This document shows, piece after piece, positions 45,661 to 56,918 of a stretch of 64,000 nucleotides of DNA. How positions within the stretch are numbered: the first letter of the stretch is position 1; the number at the start of each line of letters is the position of its first letter. Position numbers and translations under genes: made by a program. The DNA lies in the NCBI GenBank assembly GCA_030704615.1, contig CM060731.1, forward strand, positions 86,656,756-86,720,755, in the 5' to 3' direction. The notes under the pieces were generated by a model. That model made no database searches. It saw nothing but the letters and a program-made list of their open reading frames with translations, and was not told the origin of the DNA. Source of the stretch: Takakia lepidozioides. Lineage: Eukaryota > Streptophyta > Takakiopsida > Takakiales > Takakiaceae.

Positions 45661-48600
45661 ATTCGAAATTCATTCAATGGCCCAACGGACGGTTGCCCAT
45701 CCAGATGAGTTTTGTTTGCTTTCAAACTTGAGGCCAGTATGTTCCACATATCATAAGACGGGTCCCAGTGTAATATGAGATGAAATAAAATTCGTTCGAT
45801 GGGCCAACGGATGGATGCCCATCCAAATGATTTTGGTTCGCTTTGAAACTTCCGCAGCGTCTTTAGAATACCGTCTCATACGTCCCTGAGTAATATGAGA
45901 TGAAACGAATTTTTTTAATGGGCCAACGACGCGTTCACATGTTATCCAGTTTTATGAACAGATGTGGTTCACGCTCAACTTTAGCCCGCATGTGCTTGAA
46001 TATATGTGCAACACATGCGCAGAGATTCAAGAGAAAAACAAACCATTTGCCCCCCCCACGACGCAGTCCCGCTTCAAACAATTTTGAATTAACTCAATTT
46101 TCTTGAATTTTAATTCAATAATTAGACTTAGCCATGTCTGTGATTGCGGGTTTCTGCCACGCAATGATATTGTTTCTGGGTCAATTTTGTTCTGTGTATT
46201 CAACCCTCACACCTGTGCATCCTTCCAAAAATTTGGACAAAAAAAAAATGGAAATAAATAAATAAATAATGTTCACTTCGCTCACTATTCTAGAACTCTC
46301 TATGAAGAGTGATAGAAGTTGAAGACAAATCCACTTTGGAGTGCAAATGGGTTGCGAAAATCATGGTTTTGGGTCCAAATGACTTTTGATCGCTCCCAAA
46401 TTTTGCACGCACATTGCACGTGATATCCCTACGTCAGTGGTTCAAGAATGGAGCAAAACAAAAATCATGAGCAGGTGAAACGCAGTCAAACATGTCCCGC
46501 AATCATACGAGATGAAAGGAAATCCATTCAATGGGGCAACGGATGGTTGCCCATGCAAATGATTTTTGTTTACTTTCAAACTTTGCCAGTATATTTGATA
46601 CCGTGTCTTGCACGTCCCGAACGAGTACGACATCAATCAAAATTCGTTCAATGGCCCAACGGACGGTTGCCCATCTAGAAGAGTTGAGTTTTCTTTTAAA
46701 CTTTGCCAGTATGTTCAACATACCATAACATGGGTCCTAGTGTAATATGAGATGAAACAAAATTCGTTCGATGGGCCAACGGATGGATTCCCATCCAAAT
46801 GATTTTCGTTCACTTTGAAACTTCCGCAGCGTCTTCAGTATACCGTCTCACATATCCCTGAGTAATATGAGATGAAACAAAATTTGTTCAATGGGCCAAC
46901 GGCGCGTTCACCTGTCATGGAGATAGAGAGTTCTATAATAGTGAGCGAAGACAACATTTTTTATTTTATTTTTCAGTTTTGTTTGAGTGCATGAAGTTGA
47001 AGACAAATCCACTTTGGAGTGCAAATGAGGCGCGAAATCGTGGTTTAGTATCCAAATGACTTTTGATTGCTCCCAAAGTTTGCATGCACATTGCATATGT
47101 TGTCGTCAAGCCAGTGGTTCAAGAATAGAGTCAAGAACAAATCATGAGCAGACGAAATGCAGCCCAACAGGTCCAGGAGTCATACGAGATGAAACGAAAT
47201 TCATTCGATTGGACAACGGATGGTTGGCCATCTGAATGATTTTTGTTTCCTTTCAAACTTTGTCAGTATGTTTGGTACGCTGTCTCACAGGTCCCGTACG
47301 AGTATGACATCAATCGAAATTTGTTCAATGGCCCAATGGACGGTTGCCCATCTAGATGAGTTTGGTTTGCTTTCAAACTTTGCCAGTATGTTCAACATAC
47401 CATAAGACGGGTCCCAGTGTAATATGAGATGAAACGAAATTTGTTTGATGGGCCAACGAATGGATGCCCATCCAAATGATTTTGGTTCGCTTCGAAACTT
47501 CCGCAACGTCTTCAATATACCGTCTCACAGGTCCCTGAGTAATATAAGATGAAACGAAATTCGTTCAATGGGCCAACGGCGCGTTCACCTAACATGAAGT
47601 TTTGCTCATTGCGAAAAAGAATAGCGGTCGAATGGTTGACCATCCAAATGATTTTTGTTTGCTTTCAAACTTTGTCACTATGTTCAACATACCATGTATC
47701 AGGTCCCGGACTAATATGAGATGAAACGAAATTTATTCGATGGCTGAAGAGATGGTTGCCCATCCAGATGATTTTGGTTCGCTTTCAGACTTTGCCAGTG
47801 TGTTCAATGTTCCATCTAAGAGGTCCCAGAGTAATATGAGATGAAATGAAATTCGTCCAATGGGCCAACGGAGGGTTGCCCATCCAAATGATTTTCGTTC
47901 GTTTCGAAACTTGGTCAGTATGTCCAATGTACCATCTGACAGGTCCCAGAGTAATATGAGATCAATCGAAATTTGTTCAATGGGCCAATGAGGCGTTCAC
48001 GTGTCATCCAATTTTATTCATTACGATAAAGAAATCCTGTCGTGGGTGAACGAGTAATGCACCCATTGAACGGATGAGGTTGAGGCCCATCTTTTGCCCG
48101 CACGTGCTTGAATATGTGTGCAACACATGTGCGGAGAAACAAGAGAAGCAACAAACATTTGCCTCCCCAACCACGCCCTCGCCCTTCCACCAATTTGCAG
48201 TTACATTACGTTTAAATGAATTTCAAGCAAATAAATAGATTTACATTGTCTTTGATTGGGGTTTTATGCTACGTAACGGTTTTATTTTTTGCTCAATCTT
48301 GTTCTCTGGCTTCAACCCTCTCACCGCTACATCCCTACAAAAATTTGGACCAAACAAAAATGATTTTTTAAAAAAGTATTCTCTTCGCTCACTATTGCTG
48401 AACTCTCTATGAAGAGTGCATGAAGTAGAAAACAAATCAAGTTTGGAGTGCAAATTAGGGAAGAAACTATGGTTTTGGGTCCTAATGACTTTTGTTCGCT
48501 ATGAAATTTCGCACGCACGTTGTATATGCCGTCATTAGACATATGGCTAAAAAATCGGAATGAAAAAAAAAACATGTGCACCCGAAACGCCGTCCAACAA

Positions 48601-49995
48601 GTCCCAGAGTAATAGCACATCAAACAGAATTCATCCAACGGTTGAACGGATGGTTATCCATCCAAATCATTTTTGTTTCCTTTCAAACTTTGCCAGTACG
48701 TTCGGTACACCCTCTCACAGGTCCCGGACTAATATGAGATCAATCGAAATTCATTCGATGGCTGAACGGATGGTTGCCCATCCCAACGATTTTGGTCCGC
48801 TTTCAAACTTTGCCAGTGTGCTCAATGTACCATCTAAGAGGTCTCAGAGTAATATGAGATGAAAGGAAATTCGTTCAATGGGCCAACGGATGATTGCCCA
48901 TCCAAATGATTTTCGTTCGCTTCAAGACTTGGCCAGTATATCCAATGTACCATCTGACAGGTCTCAGAGTAATATGAGATCAATCGAAATTCATTCAATA
49001 GGCCAATGAGGCGTTCATGTGTAATCCAATTTGTTCATTGCGAAAAAAAAATCCTGTCATGGGTGAACGGCCACTGCACCCATTGAACGGATGAGGTTGA
49101 GGCCCATTTTTTGCCCGCTTGTGCTTGAATATGTGTGCAACACATGTGAGGAGAACCACTAGAAGAAACAAACATTTGTCTCCCCAACCATGCTCTCGCC
49201 CTTCCACCAATTTATAATTAAATTTAGTTTAAAGGAATTTCAAGCAAATAAATAGGTTTACATTGTCTTTGATTGGGGTTTTCTACTACGTAACAATTTT
49301 ATTTTTTGCTCAATCTTGTTCTCTGGCTTCAACCTTCCCACCGCTCCATCCCTACAAAATTTGGGACCAAATAAAAATGATTTTTTTAAAAGTATTATCT
49401 TCGCTCACTATTACAGAACTCTATATGAAGAATGCATGAAGTAGAAGACAAATCAAGTTCGGAGTGCAAATTAGGGGAAAAATTGTGGTTTTGGATCCTG
49501 ATGACTTTTGTTCGTTATGAAAATTTGCACGCACGTTGCATATGCCGTTATTAGACATATGACTAAAAAATAGAATGAAAAAAAATCATGTGCACCCGAA
49601 ACGCCATCCAATAGGTCCCAGAGTAATAGCACATCAAACGGAATTCATGCAACGATTGAACGGATGGTCGCCCATCCAAATCATTTTTGTTTGTTTTCAA
49701 ACTTTGCTAGTACGTTTGGTACACCCTCTCACAGGTCCCGGACTAATATGAGATCAATCCAAAATTCATTCGATGGCTGAACGGATGGTTGCCCATCCGA
49801 ACGATTTTGGTTCGCTTTCAGACTTTGTCAGTGTGCTCAATGTACCATCTAAGAGGTCCTAGAGTAATATGAGATGAAACAAAATTCGTTCAATGGGCCA
49901 ACGGATGGTTGCCTATCCAAATGATTTCGTTCGCTTCGAGACTTGGCCAGTATGTCCAATGTACCATCTGACAGGTCCTAGAGTAATATGAGATC
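45661..49995. repeat. 120 bp satellite with a 1017 bp higher-order period
   Basis: The monomer contains taatatgagatgaaacgaaa, gggccaacggatgg, gcccatccaaatgattttg and ttcgctttcaaactttgcc. The anchor taatatgagat recurs at 119-121 bp steps (47711, 47832, 47951; 48729, 48849, 48969; 49746, 49866, 49987). The last two triplets are 1017 bp apart, as are the non-monomer spacers at 48241 and 49258. A spacer copy also lies near 46130. Confidence 0.85.
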
Positions 49996-50481
49996 AATCG
50001 AAATTATATTGTGCTTCGTTAACTTTGTGGGTATGTTCTTTATACGTAAATCGAATTTTCAACATGATTATGAAATACGAGACTAGGCGAAATTTGTCAG
50101 GAAGACGAGCGTTCGTAACTCGTTATAACTTATTGGTTAACATCCATTTTCCTTGTTGCCCATCTTTCAGAGTTCATTGCAGATACCCACATACACATCA
50201 TGACCAAATATTACACTATTGTAAATCTGAGGATGAACCACTTCTTCCTCATCACATGAGTGCAAAACCGGAACAAAACGCGTTACGATGTTCATGCAAT
50301 TGAAATTTGCTGGTGCCGCACATGTGTATTAACAAAATTGGTGCATATACAAAATTGGCGGAGTGCGTACTACGTTGCTACTCATTCGAATCCTTGTCGT
50401 CACTGTCCGGGGACAAGAGATGTGATGTTGTGGCCTGATTTGCACTGCCAATACGGAGAGCCTGGGACCGTGATCTCGTGG
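49996..50481. other. MULE2 interior, nothing recognised
   Basis: It lies between the satellite and the hypothetical gene and has no supported feature. Confidence 0.35.
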
Positions 50482-51399
50482 TCAATGAGGGGCCCAATGA
50501 CATGTGATCAATTCTGACCAGCATCCGCTTACTTTGCGGTGAAAGTTTACTTTCTTATAGAATATCACGACGTGACGAGGGTCAAAGACGTCCGTAATTC
50601 CGGCAATGATGCGGTCAATACTGCGATCTGGCATTGTAAACTCCGCGGACATGTCCACGTCGTTCGCTCGAACGTCATTGTGGACAGTGCCTTCATTGTT
50701 TCGAGGCGTGTTTTGCAATGTACCCTCCAACTCGGCTATGCGTAGTCTTTGTCATTCCACAAGGTCCTGCAGGGTTCGGACTCGCTGTTTTATTTCCACC
50801 AGTTCATCCTCTAACGTTCCAGATACTTGTTGCACCGGTGCCTCGGGCACGCCCAGTATCATAGCCTGGGGTACCGGTGCTTCGCGCACGCCCAGTATCG
50901 TAGCCGGGGGTGTTCCAAACGTGTTCGAGATGTCGACGAAATGGTATAGCATCATTGCGTTCCTCCTACTAGCAGTTTGTCAATTTACTGGACGCTATAA
51001 TATCACCTCTACGTACAACATGGCTGCCAAGGTGTACGAGATTTAGCCCTTTAAGAGTGGTTCACCCCACAACGTGCAATGCACCTTAGTCGCCCTATGC
51101 TGGAAATGCAAGTTCATGCAAGACCTAGAGTCCGTGCAATTGTTTTTGGTTTGCACCACATGCCTAGGTTTAGGCCACAATTGATTGATGTGACACCATT
51201 TCACGATTTTTTTGTATCTCGTGCTCGGCCACTTGAACTCTTCCGGAAAATCCTCCCATCCCTCTTCTGCTAGTATGCTAGGGTCATCATATACTTCCCA
51301 ATTCAAGTCATGCCTTGACCATTTGATTTTCATAAGGGGCAGTCCATGTTCATAGGGGTCATCTCTTCCAGGACGCTCATCATCCTGGCCCTCTGCCAT
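50482..51399 (-). pseudogene. Hypothetical gene inside MULE2
   Basis: The first frame (51399-51043) starts MAEGQDDERPGRDD and includes WSRHDLNWEVYDDPSILAEE and WEDFPEEFKWPSTRYKKIV. A second (50955-50482) has VREAPVPQAMILGVPEAP and a heptad-like coil (LEDELVEIKQRVRTLQDL, an in-frame TGA, then RLRIAELEGTL). The coil reads across the stop, which suggests decay of a once-longer product. No family recognised. As the only interior gene not from a retroelement it may be a MULE2 product. Confidence 0.4.
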
Positions 51400-51795
51400 T
51401 TTGTAACAATCGGAGCAACCCTAAACGACGTTTACTAATAAGTAACGGAAAGTTAAACACTACTGAAGCAAACGTGGAAATGGCTAAGAATTAAGGAACT
51501 GCAATCTCAATCGAAAAATTACAATTGACCATAAACCCTTAACACGAAACGGGTTTGAATAAGTGCCATAATAGTTATTAAAAGCTAATTTTGTAGAATG
51601 AAATGTTCCCGGAAGCCAGAGGAGGGGCTATAGGAGTATTCTGCAACGACTTCACAGAAATTGCGGCAAAAAAATCCCCCTCAGCCAATGGCCTCCTTCT
51701 CCACGTGACTACGTGTCATGGAATAGTTACATGCCACGTACACATAAGTTGTGTGGAGAGGAAGTGAGGGGAGGATGAGCCTCCCTTGGCTTATT

Positions 51796-51828
<33 letters not shown>

Positions 51829-51869
51829 CCCCCTTCTCATTCCTCGGTCCACGCGTAAGGCACACCTTC
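51400..51869. other. Non-coding segment with a long C tract
   Basis: It holds a run of 28 C (51798-51825), then T and more C, ending just before the right palindrome array. The opposite strand could form a G-quadruplex. Confidence 0.7.
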
Positions 51870-52900
51870 TAGAAACGACCGCCACTATGGCGGTCGCTAT
51901 ATTTAAAAAAAAACAACAAATAAACGACCGCCAGTAATTGTGGTCGCTCTATTTAAACATTAAACAAATAAAAGCGACTGCAATAACGACGGTCGCTCTA
52001 TTAAAAGAAACAAAAAAATAAAAATTGACCGCCATTACTGGCAGTCGCAACATTTTCAGAAATTAAAAATATACAAGCGACCACCAATAATGGCGGTCGC
52101 TCTATTTAAGAAAATAAAAATAAAAGCGACCGCCATAATTGGCGATCGCAACATTTTCAAAAATTAAAATATACAAGCGGCCGCCAGTAATGGCCGTCGC
52201 TCTATTTAAAAAAAATAAAAAACAAAAGCGACCACCAATAATGGCGGTCGCTCTATTTTTGTTTTAAGAGAAAAATGCGACCGCCATTACTGGCGGTCGC
52301 TGCATTTTCAGAAATTAAAAATATACAAGCGACCGCCAGTAATGGCGGTCGCTCTATTTTAAAAAATAAAAAATAAAAACGATCGTCATTACTGGCGGTC
52401 GCTTCATTTTTAGAAATTAAAAATATATAAGCGACCACCAGTAATGGCGGTCGCTCTATGTAAAAAAATTAAAAATAAACGGGACCGCCATTACTGGCGG
52501 TCGCTGCATTTTCTGAAATTAAAGACATTTTAATATTTTAAATACTTTTAAAATAAAGCGACCGCCATATTATGGCGGTCGCTGGTTTTTTTAAATATTT
52601 TTTTAAGATAAAGCGACCGCCATATTATGGTGGTCGCTGGTTTTTTTCTTTAAATTTGTAAAATAAAGCGACCGCCATATTATGGCGGTCGCTTGTTTTT
52701 TATATATCATTGAAAACAAGCGACTGCCAATTCTGGCGGTCGCTTGTTTTTTATATATTTTCAAAATTATGCGACCGCCAATACGGAGGTCGCTATTTTT
52801 CTTTTTTAAATTAGACGACCGCCACTGCGACCGCCAATTTTATTATTTTTATATATATTTTTAAAGCGAACGCCATGTTGGCGGTTGCTCTTATTTATAA
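51870..52900. repeat. Right array of GCGACCGCC...GGCGGTCGC palindromes
   Basis: About 18 hairpin units of the same family as 42330-43860, here mostly with loop ATTACT or AGTAAT (for example gcgaccgccattactggcgg), spaced about 45-65 bp by A/T-rich DNA. Confidence 0.9.
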
Positions 52901-53131
52901 AATTCCGAAATATAAAGCTTTCATTTTATTATTTTCAAAATATATTTGTCACGTCGCCGACACCACTATGTCGGTGACGTGGCTGCTTAAATGGCAATAT
53001 TTTACCTGATATTTTTTTTTACTAGAATATTCCCGGAACCTAACGTGACGGAGGTCTCGTCAATGTCAAGTCAGACGTGACTTGACGCTGATAACCGAGC
53101 TTCCATGCTCCTTGGACGATGGGTCATTGTT

Positions 53132-54035
53132 GTGCGGCAGCAGGTGGAAGTGTGGAGCCCCACTAGCTTCAACCAACAGATACCGTTGGTTTATGACTTA
53201 GACAAAACAGACTATTAACACTACTGCCCATTTTCTAAGACATGCAACAGAGGTTGTCCGACGGTATGCTTTCAGAAACGATTACGAAGTAATCGTTTTA
53301 AGGATAGCTAAACCATGAACGTCGGATGAAGCCATATCCCTGCAGGCTGCTTAATCCTATTGATTAAGCCCAATCTACAGTCTCTTTAGCATAAAAGATC
53401 TTAGTCGAAAGGACTGAAGCCTCTTGGTTCATACAAACCGATGGTAGTAAAGAGAAAACAAGAACTATTTTGAGATGATACACATTCTCACCATCTCACG
53501 TTCTCTCATAATGCACATTCTCTCCATCTCACATTCACTCTACACAGAGATACTTCGAATAGCATGGCTTTACTTCAGACCTTGTCACATCATCACAGAA
53601 CAACAGAGAATCACTCCGAGTCCCTCTAAATACACATTGACACTGATACTCATACTGCACACTCTCTAAGTTGCGTGCAGTCTTTTTATACTATGCTCGA
53701 AAAAGCCGCTACAGCCTTCGGTCGTTAATGATCGTTTGCCTAACTGCCTGCGCAACCTAAAAGGTTTGCTAAAAAATGGCTCGTTGCAGTGGTCGTGAGC
53801 CATAGTGGTAAACGGTCCACTACTCCCTCTATTGGTTAAAGCCGATGCTAACGTGACCGTGCAATATCGTGGTTCACGGCTCACGGTTACTACACTACCC
53901 ACTACTGCTCTCGTGGTAATGTACCCTTGTCCCGCCATTGGCTAAGTACTGAGTACTTAGCCGTCTCTGCCTGTGACTCAGGTAGTGTACGTCCATCACT
54001 ACCCGGTATGTCTCGTTGTGACCCTCGTTGTCTGT
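53132..54035 (-). repeat. 3' LTR of the Athila-like element
   Basis: On the minus strand it starts TGGGACAG directly after the polypurine tract and probably ends ...CGCACAACA at 53132. A TATA box (TATAAAAAG on minus, 53690-53682) marks the promoter, about 345 bp into the LTR. No 5' LTR partner is in the window, so both borders rest on TG/CA and the polypurine tract. Confidence 0.6.
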
Positions 54036-54040
54036 CCCAT

Positions 54041-54069
54041 TTATCCCCCCCCCCCCCCCCCTCTTTTGA
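54041..54069 (-). other. Polypurine tract with a long G run
   Basis: On minus: AAAAGAG followed by about 16 G, lying between the last ORF stop (54091) and the LTR start. It would prime plus-strand DNA synthesis. Confidence 0.65.
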
Positions 54070-54090
54070 AATTGTGTCCGCACAAATTTG

Positions 54091-55896
54091 TCAGTTCCTG
54101 TACTTGCTATATCTCTTGGGGATGTAAGGTGGTGGCATGCATGTCTGCGAGGTAGGAAGTGCGTCCCAGGATTGTCGTGGTGGCAGCTTCTTGTTCCTGT
54201 TATCGTCACTGTCTGGTTGCTCCTCTGGTTCGTGAGTAGGCCAGCTTTCTTCATCAGGGTGTTCTGCTATCCCGTCCCCACGTACGATATCGATTTTGTT
54301 GGTCAAGGTTTCGCGGTAGGTTTGCAGCTCCTCCTTGGTCCAGGGTATAATGTGTTTTGTTGCCCTGTTGCCCATTAACCAGTTAACAGCTTGGACCCCT
54401 GTTTCTCTGAAAGGGTGGTCTCTGTCCAATACCAATGGTGAAAAGTGGTCCTTCGCCTGGCGCCATGCTTCAGCATACAGTGGCCTATTCATATATGCTG
54501 AAGTGCCTGTGACTCTCTCGGGTGGCTGGAATTTGGGTAATTCCCAGTGAGTATTTTTTTCAATACTCTCATAGCGCTGCCAGCTTCCCCTCATTGTCAC
54601 GAACATGCGGTACAAGTAACTGCCAATATAAAAACTTGGGCATCCCATCACAATGGTTACTGCTGGGGTAGGATTAATCTTCAATTGCCCCACTGCCCAC
54701 ATGTAAGCTACCAGCTCCTTGTATTCCAGGGGAGCCTGGCGCCAGAATTCAACCAATTCTGCCCCTGACCATGTCTCCTCCTTAGCCAGTGGCCTCATCC
54801 TATATCTCAGAGGAATAAGAGTTTGATTGAGCAGATGCAATTGACCCAATGATTTGCAGGGAGTTAAGGTTTTGAAAACCTTCTCCAGTATTTATGGGAT
54901 TTGGTGGGCTGGTACTACCATCATTTTAAAGTATTCCTCTGAATACTTTAACCACTCCATATCCTGCTTGCATGGCATGATTTGGAAATCATCCACTGCT
55001 ACTGAAGTTGATGCTACTAGGACACTTGGTAGTGTTATAGGGTTTACCTCTTGAGTAGTTGGCCCTGCTGTGGCCTGTACCAGTGTCTGTTGGCTTGGTG
55101 GTGGTTGTGTTGCTGGTGGTGTTTGTGTTGGTGTTGTTGTTGTTGATTGTATTGGTGTCTCTCGTTCGTGATCTTGCTCCTCTTGATCATCTTCATCCAT
55201 GAGTTTCTCTTGTTCTGGAATTGGTGGCAGGAACTCCTCATGAATGTCTGTCACCAATTTTGCCAACTAGCACTTCATCTGTCTCACCATTGCCCTGTTG
55301 AGTTTCTTCATCTCCAATTCACTCCCTTCATTCAACCAGGCTCTGGCTAAGGCTGCGTCTGCTGCATCCAACCCTGCTCGAAATGTCAGCTTCTCCAGCT
55401 GCTGCTTCCATTCTTGTTCATTGCCCATGACAATGTCTCTTTATGTGGTGGCGGTAAACAGCCTGCTCTCAACATTCTCCCTTTGCTTCAGCAGTGTAGT
55501 GTTGCTGTTGAGCCACTTGGTTCCCTGATCTCTGGCAGTCCTCAGCTGCCCCTTGAGTGTCTCCACCTGCTGCTTTAATGTTTGCACCTGTCCTGTGAGT
55601 GTTTTCACCTCTGTCTCTGTTTTCCGAGATCTCTCTCGCTCTGCATCGAGTTCGGCTTGGACATGGCGTGTTTCGTCTCTCTGTCTTTCCCACTTTTGCT
55701 CCCACTCATCTCTGCGTTGTGCCAACGTGTTGTATTGGCGGAGTAAGGTCAACTTTTGATCTTCTAATGCTGCAATTGTAACCTCATGGTTACATACTGT
55801 TCTTGCAGTGGCCAATTCCCTCTGATGCTTCTCTTTGATGTGGTCTAAGATCATGTTCAGGTTTTCTGGGCTGATGTAATCCTTGGCCCTGTCCAT
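54091..55896 (-). pseudogene. Athila-like accessory ORF, 3' part
   Basis: Continuation of the accessory product after the solo LTR. 55896-55441 starts MDRAKDYISPENLNM and is a long coiled coil (VKTLTGQVQTLKQQVETLKG). Then stops intervene before 55266-54892 (acidic, Thr/Pro/Gln-rich) and 54849-54091 (LIPLRYRMRPLAKEE, VELVEFWRQAP-like helix, WTKEELQTYRETL). In-frame stops at 55441 and near 55264 and 54889 break it. Its place downstream of pol matches the extra ORF of Athila/Tat elements. Function unknown. Confidence 0.55.
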
Positions 55897-55905
55897 ACAA
55901 ACTGT

Positions 55906-56913
55906 TGTTAGAGGACTGTAGGGGACTTAGACACTTATACGGGATCTGTAGGGTACCCTTAAATTTTGCACAGACTGAGACAAACAGGAACCTTAGGGGT
56001 GACAGCAGCGCACTGTAGAAGGGGGTTACATAGCCCACACAGCCGACACAGCAGTCACAGCCCACACAGCCAACACAGCCCGTCACAGTCGTCACAGCCC
56101 ACACAGCCCACACAGCCGTCACAGCCCACACAGCCAACACAGCCCGTCACAGTAGTCACAGCCCACACAGCCGTCACAGTCGTCACAGCCCACACAGCCC
56201 ACACAGCCCGTCACAGTCGTCACAGCAGACACAGCCCACACAGCCAGTCACAGCCCGACTCAGCCAAACACAGCCAGTCACCGCTTGACACAGCTGTCAC
56301 GATAATAGGGAACGAAGAGTACGACAGGGAACGACTGTGGGAACAACACCAGTGAAGGGAACATGTTAGTTCACATACGACGGTTAGAGAGGGAAACGGT
56401 TAGAACCGCGGATAGGAGGATAAAGGGAAGAACGGGGAATAGGAAGGGATGATTATTCGGGGAGGACTTCGGAGACAGGCGGGAGCGGAGATCGGAGAGC
56501 ACAATGAAGGAGAAAAGAGGATTAGTAGATGCTTGTCATATGCAAAGCTAGAGTGATATTGTAGAGCAGATTAGAGACATAATGGATTCGGCCTGATACC
56601 TGATAAATCATAATCTGATACTTATACGATACAATCACACTGTGTAGAGAGATCTGAGTGAAGCTGTGGATTGAATGGAGGAGTTAAGGAAACCGATAAA
56701 TTGATGAAGCAAACTGATACTTAATTATCAATGGTAAGGTAGCAAAGATGAATGCGGAAAAGGAAACAAATAGGAAACACCCCCATGATACACTAGCTGT
56801 AGGTCATGACTGATTGTTCTGCGCGGGCTGAGTACTTAGAGATTTCCAACTCTTCTATCTTGGAGTTTCCGCCTCGGATAGCGAAGGGATGGGTGAGTAA
56901 AAGCCGCGCGACA
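55906..56913 (+). mobile_element. Solo LTR (copy C of the A/B family) with perfect target duplication
   Basis: 1008 bp from TGTTAGAGGACTG to GCCGCGCGACA, flanked by ACTGT on both sides (55901-55905 and 56914-56918). The accessory ORF is continuous across it. It contains the family's 10 bp cacagcc-type repeat (about 56035-56295). It was left by recombination between two LTRs. Confidence 0.92.
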
Positions 56914-56918
56914 ACTGT

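Larger units (their letters stand above)
42138..53099. mobile_element. MULE2, 11 kb element with subterminal palindrome arrays
   Basis: It is bounded by a perfect 9 bp repeat CTTCCATGC (42129-42137 and 53100-53108). The ends are inverted: left CTAGTTATCA, right (complement) CTCGGTTATCA, followed on both sides by GTGACGT-rich DNA. Arrays of GCGACCGCC palindromes occupy 42330-43860 and 51870-52900, just inside the termini. The interior holds a truncated Ty3 element, satellite DNA and a hypothetical gene. No transposase was recognised, so class rests on target-duplication length and structure. Confidence 0.65.

Noticed and set aside
45661-49000. Numerous 60-70 codon frames repeated along the satellite
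   Set aside because: The 120 bp monomer is a multiple of three, so the same short frame recurs without being a gene.
42330-52900. Regularly spaced palindromic repeats resembling a CRISPR array
   Set aside because: The genome is eukaryotic, spacers are A/T-rich, of very unequal length and not unique-sequence-like, and no cas gene is present.
55966-56355. Open frame with Ser-His-Ser-Pro-rich repeat protein
   Set aside because: It is a translation of the 10 bp minisatellite inside the solo LTR.
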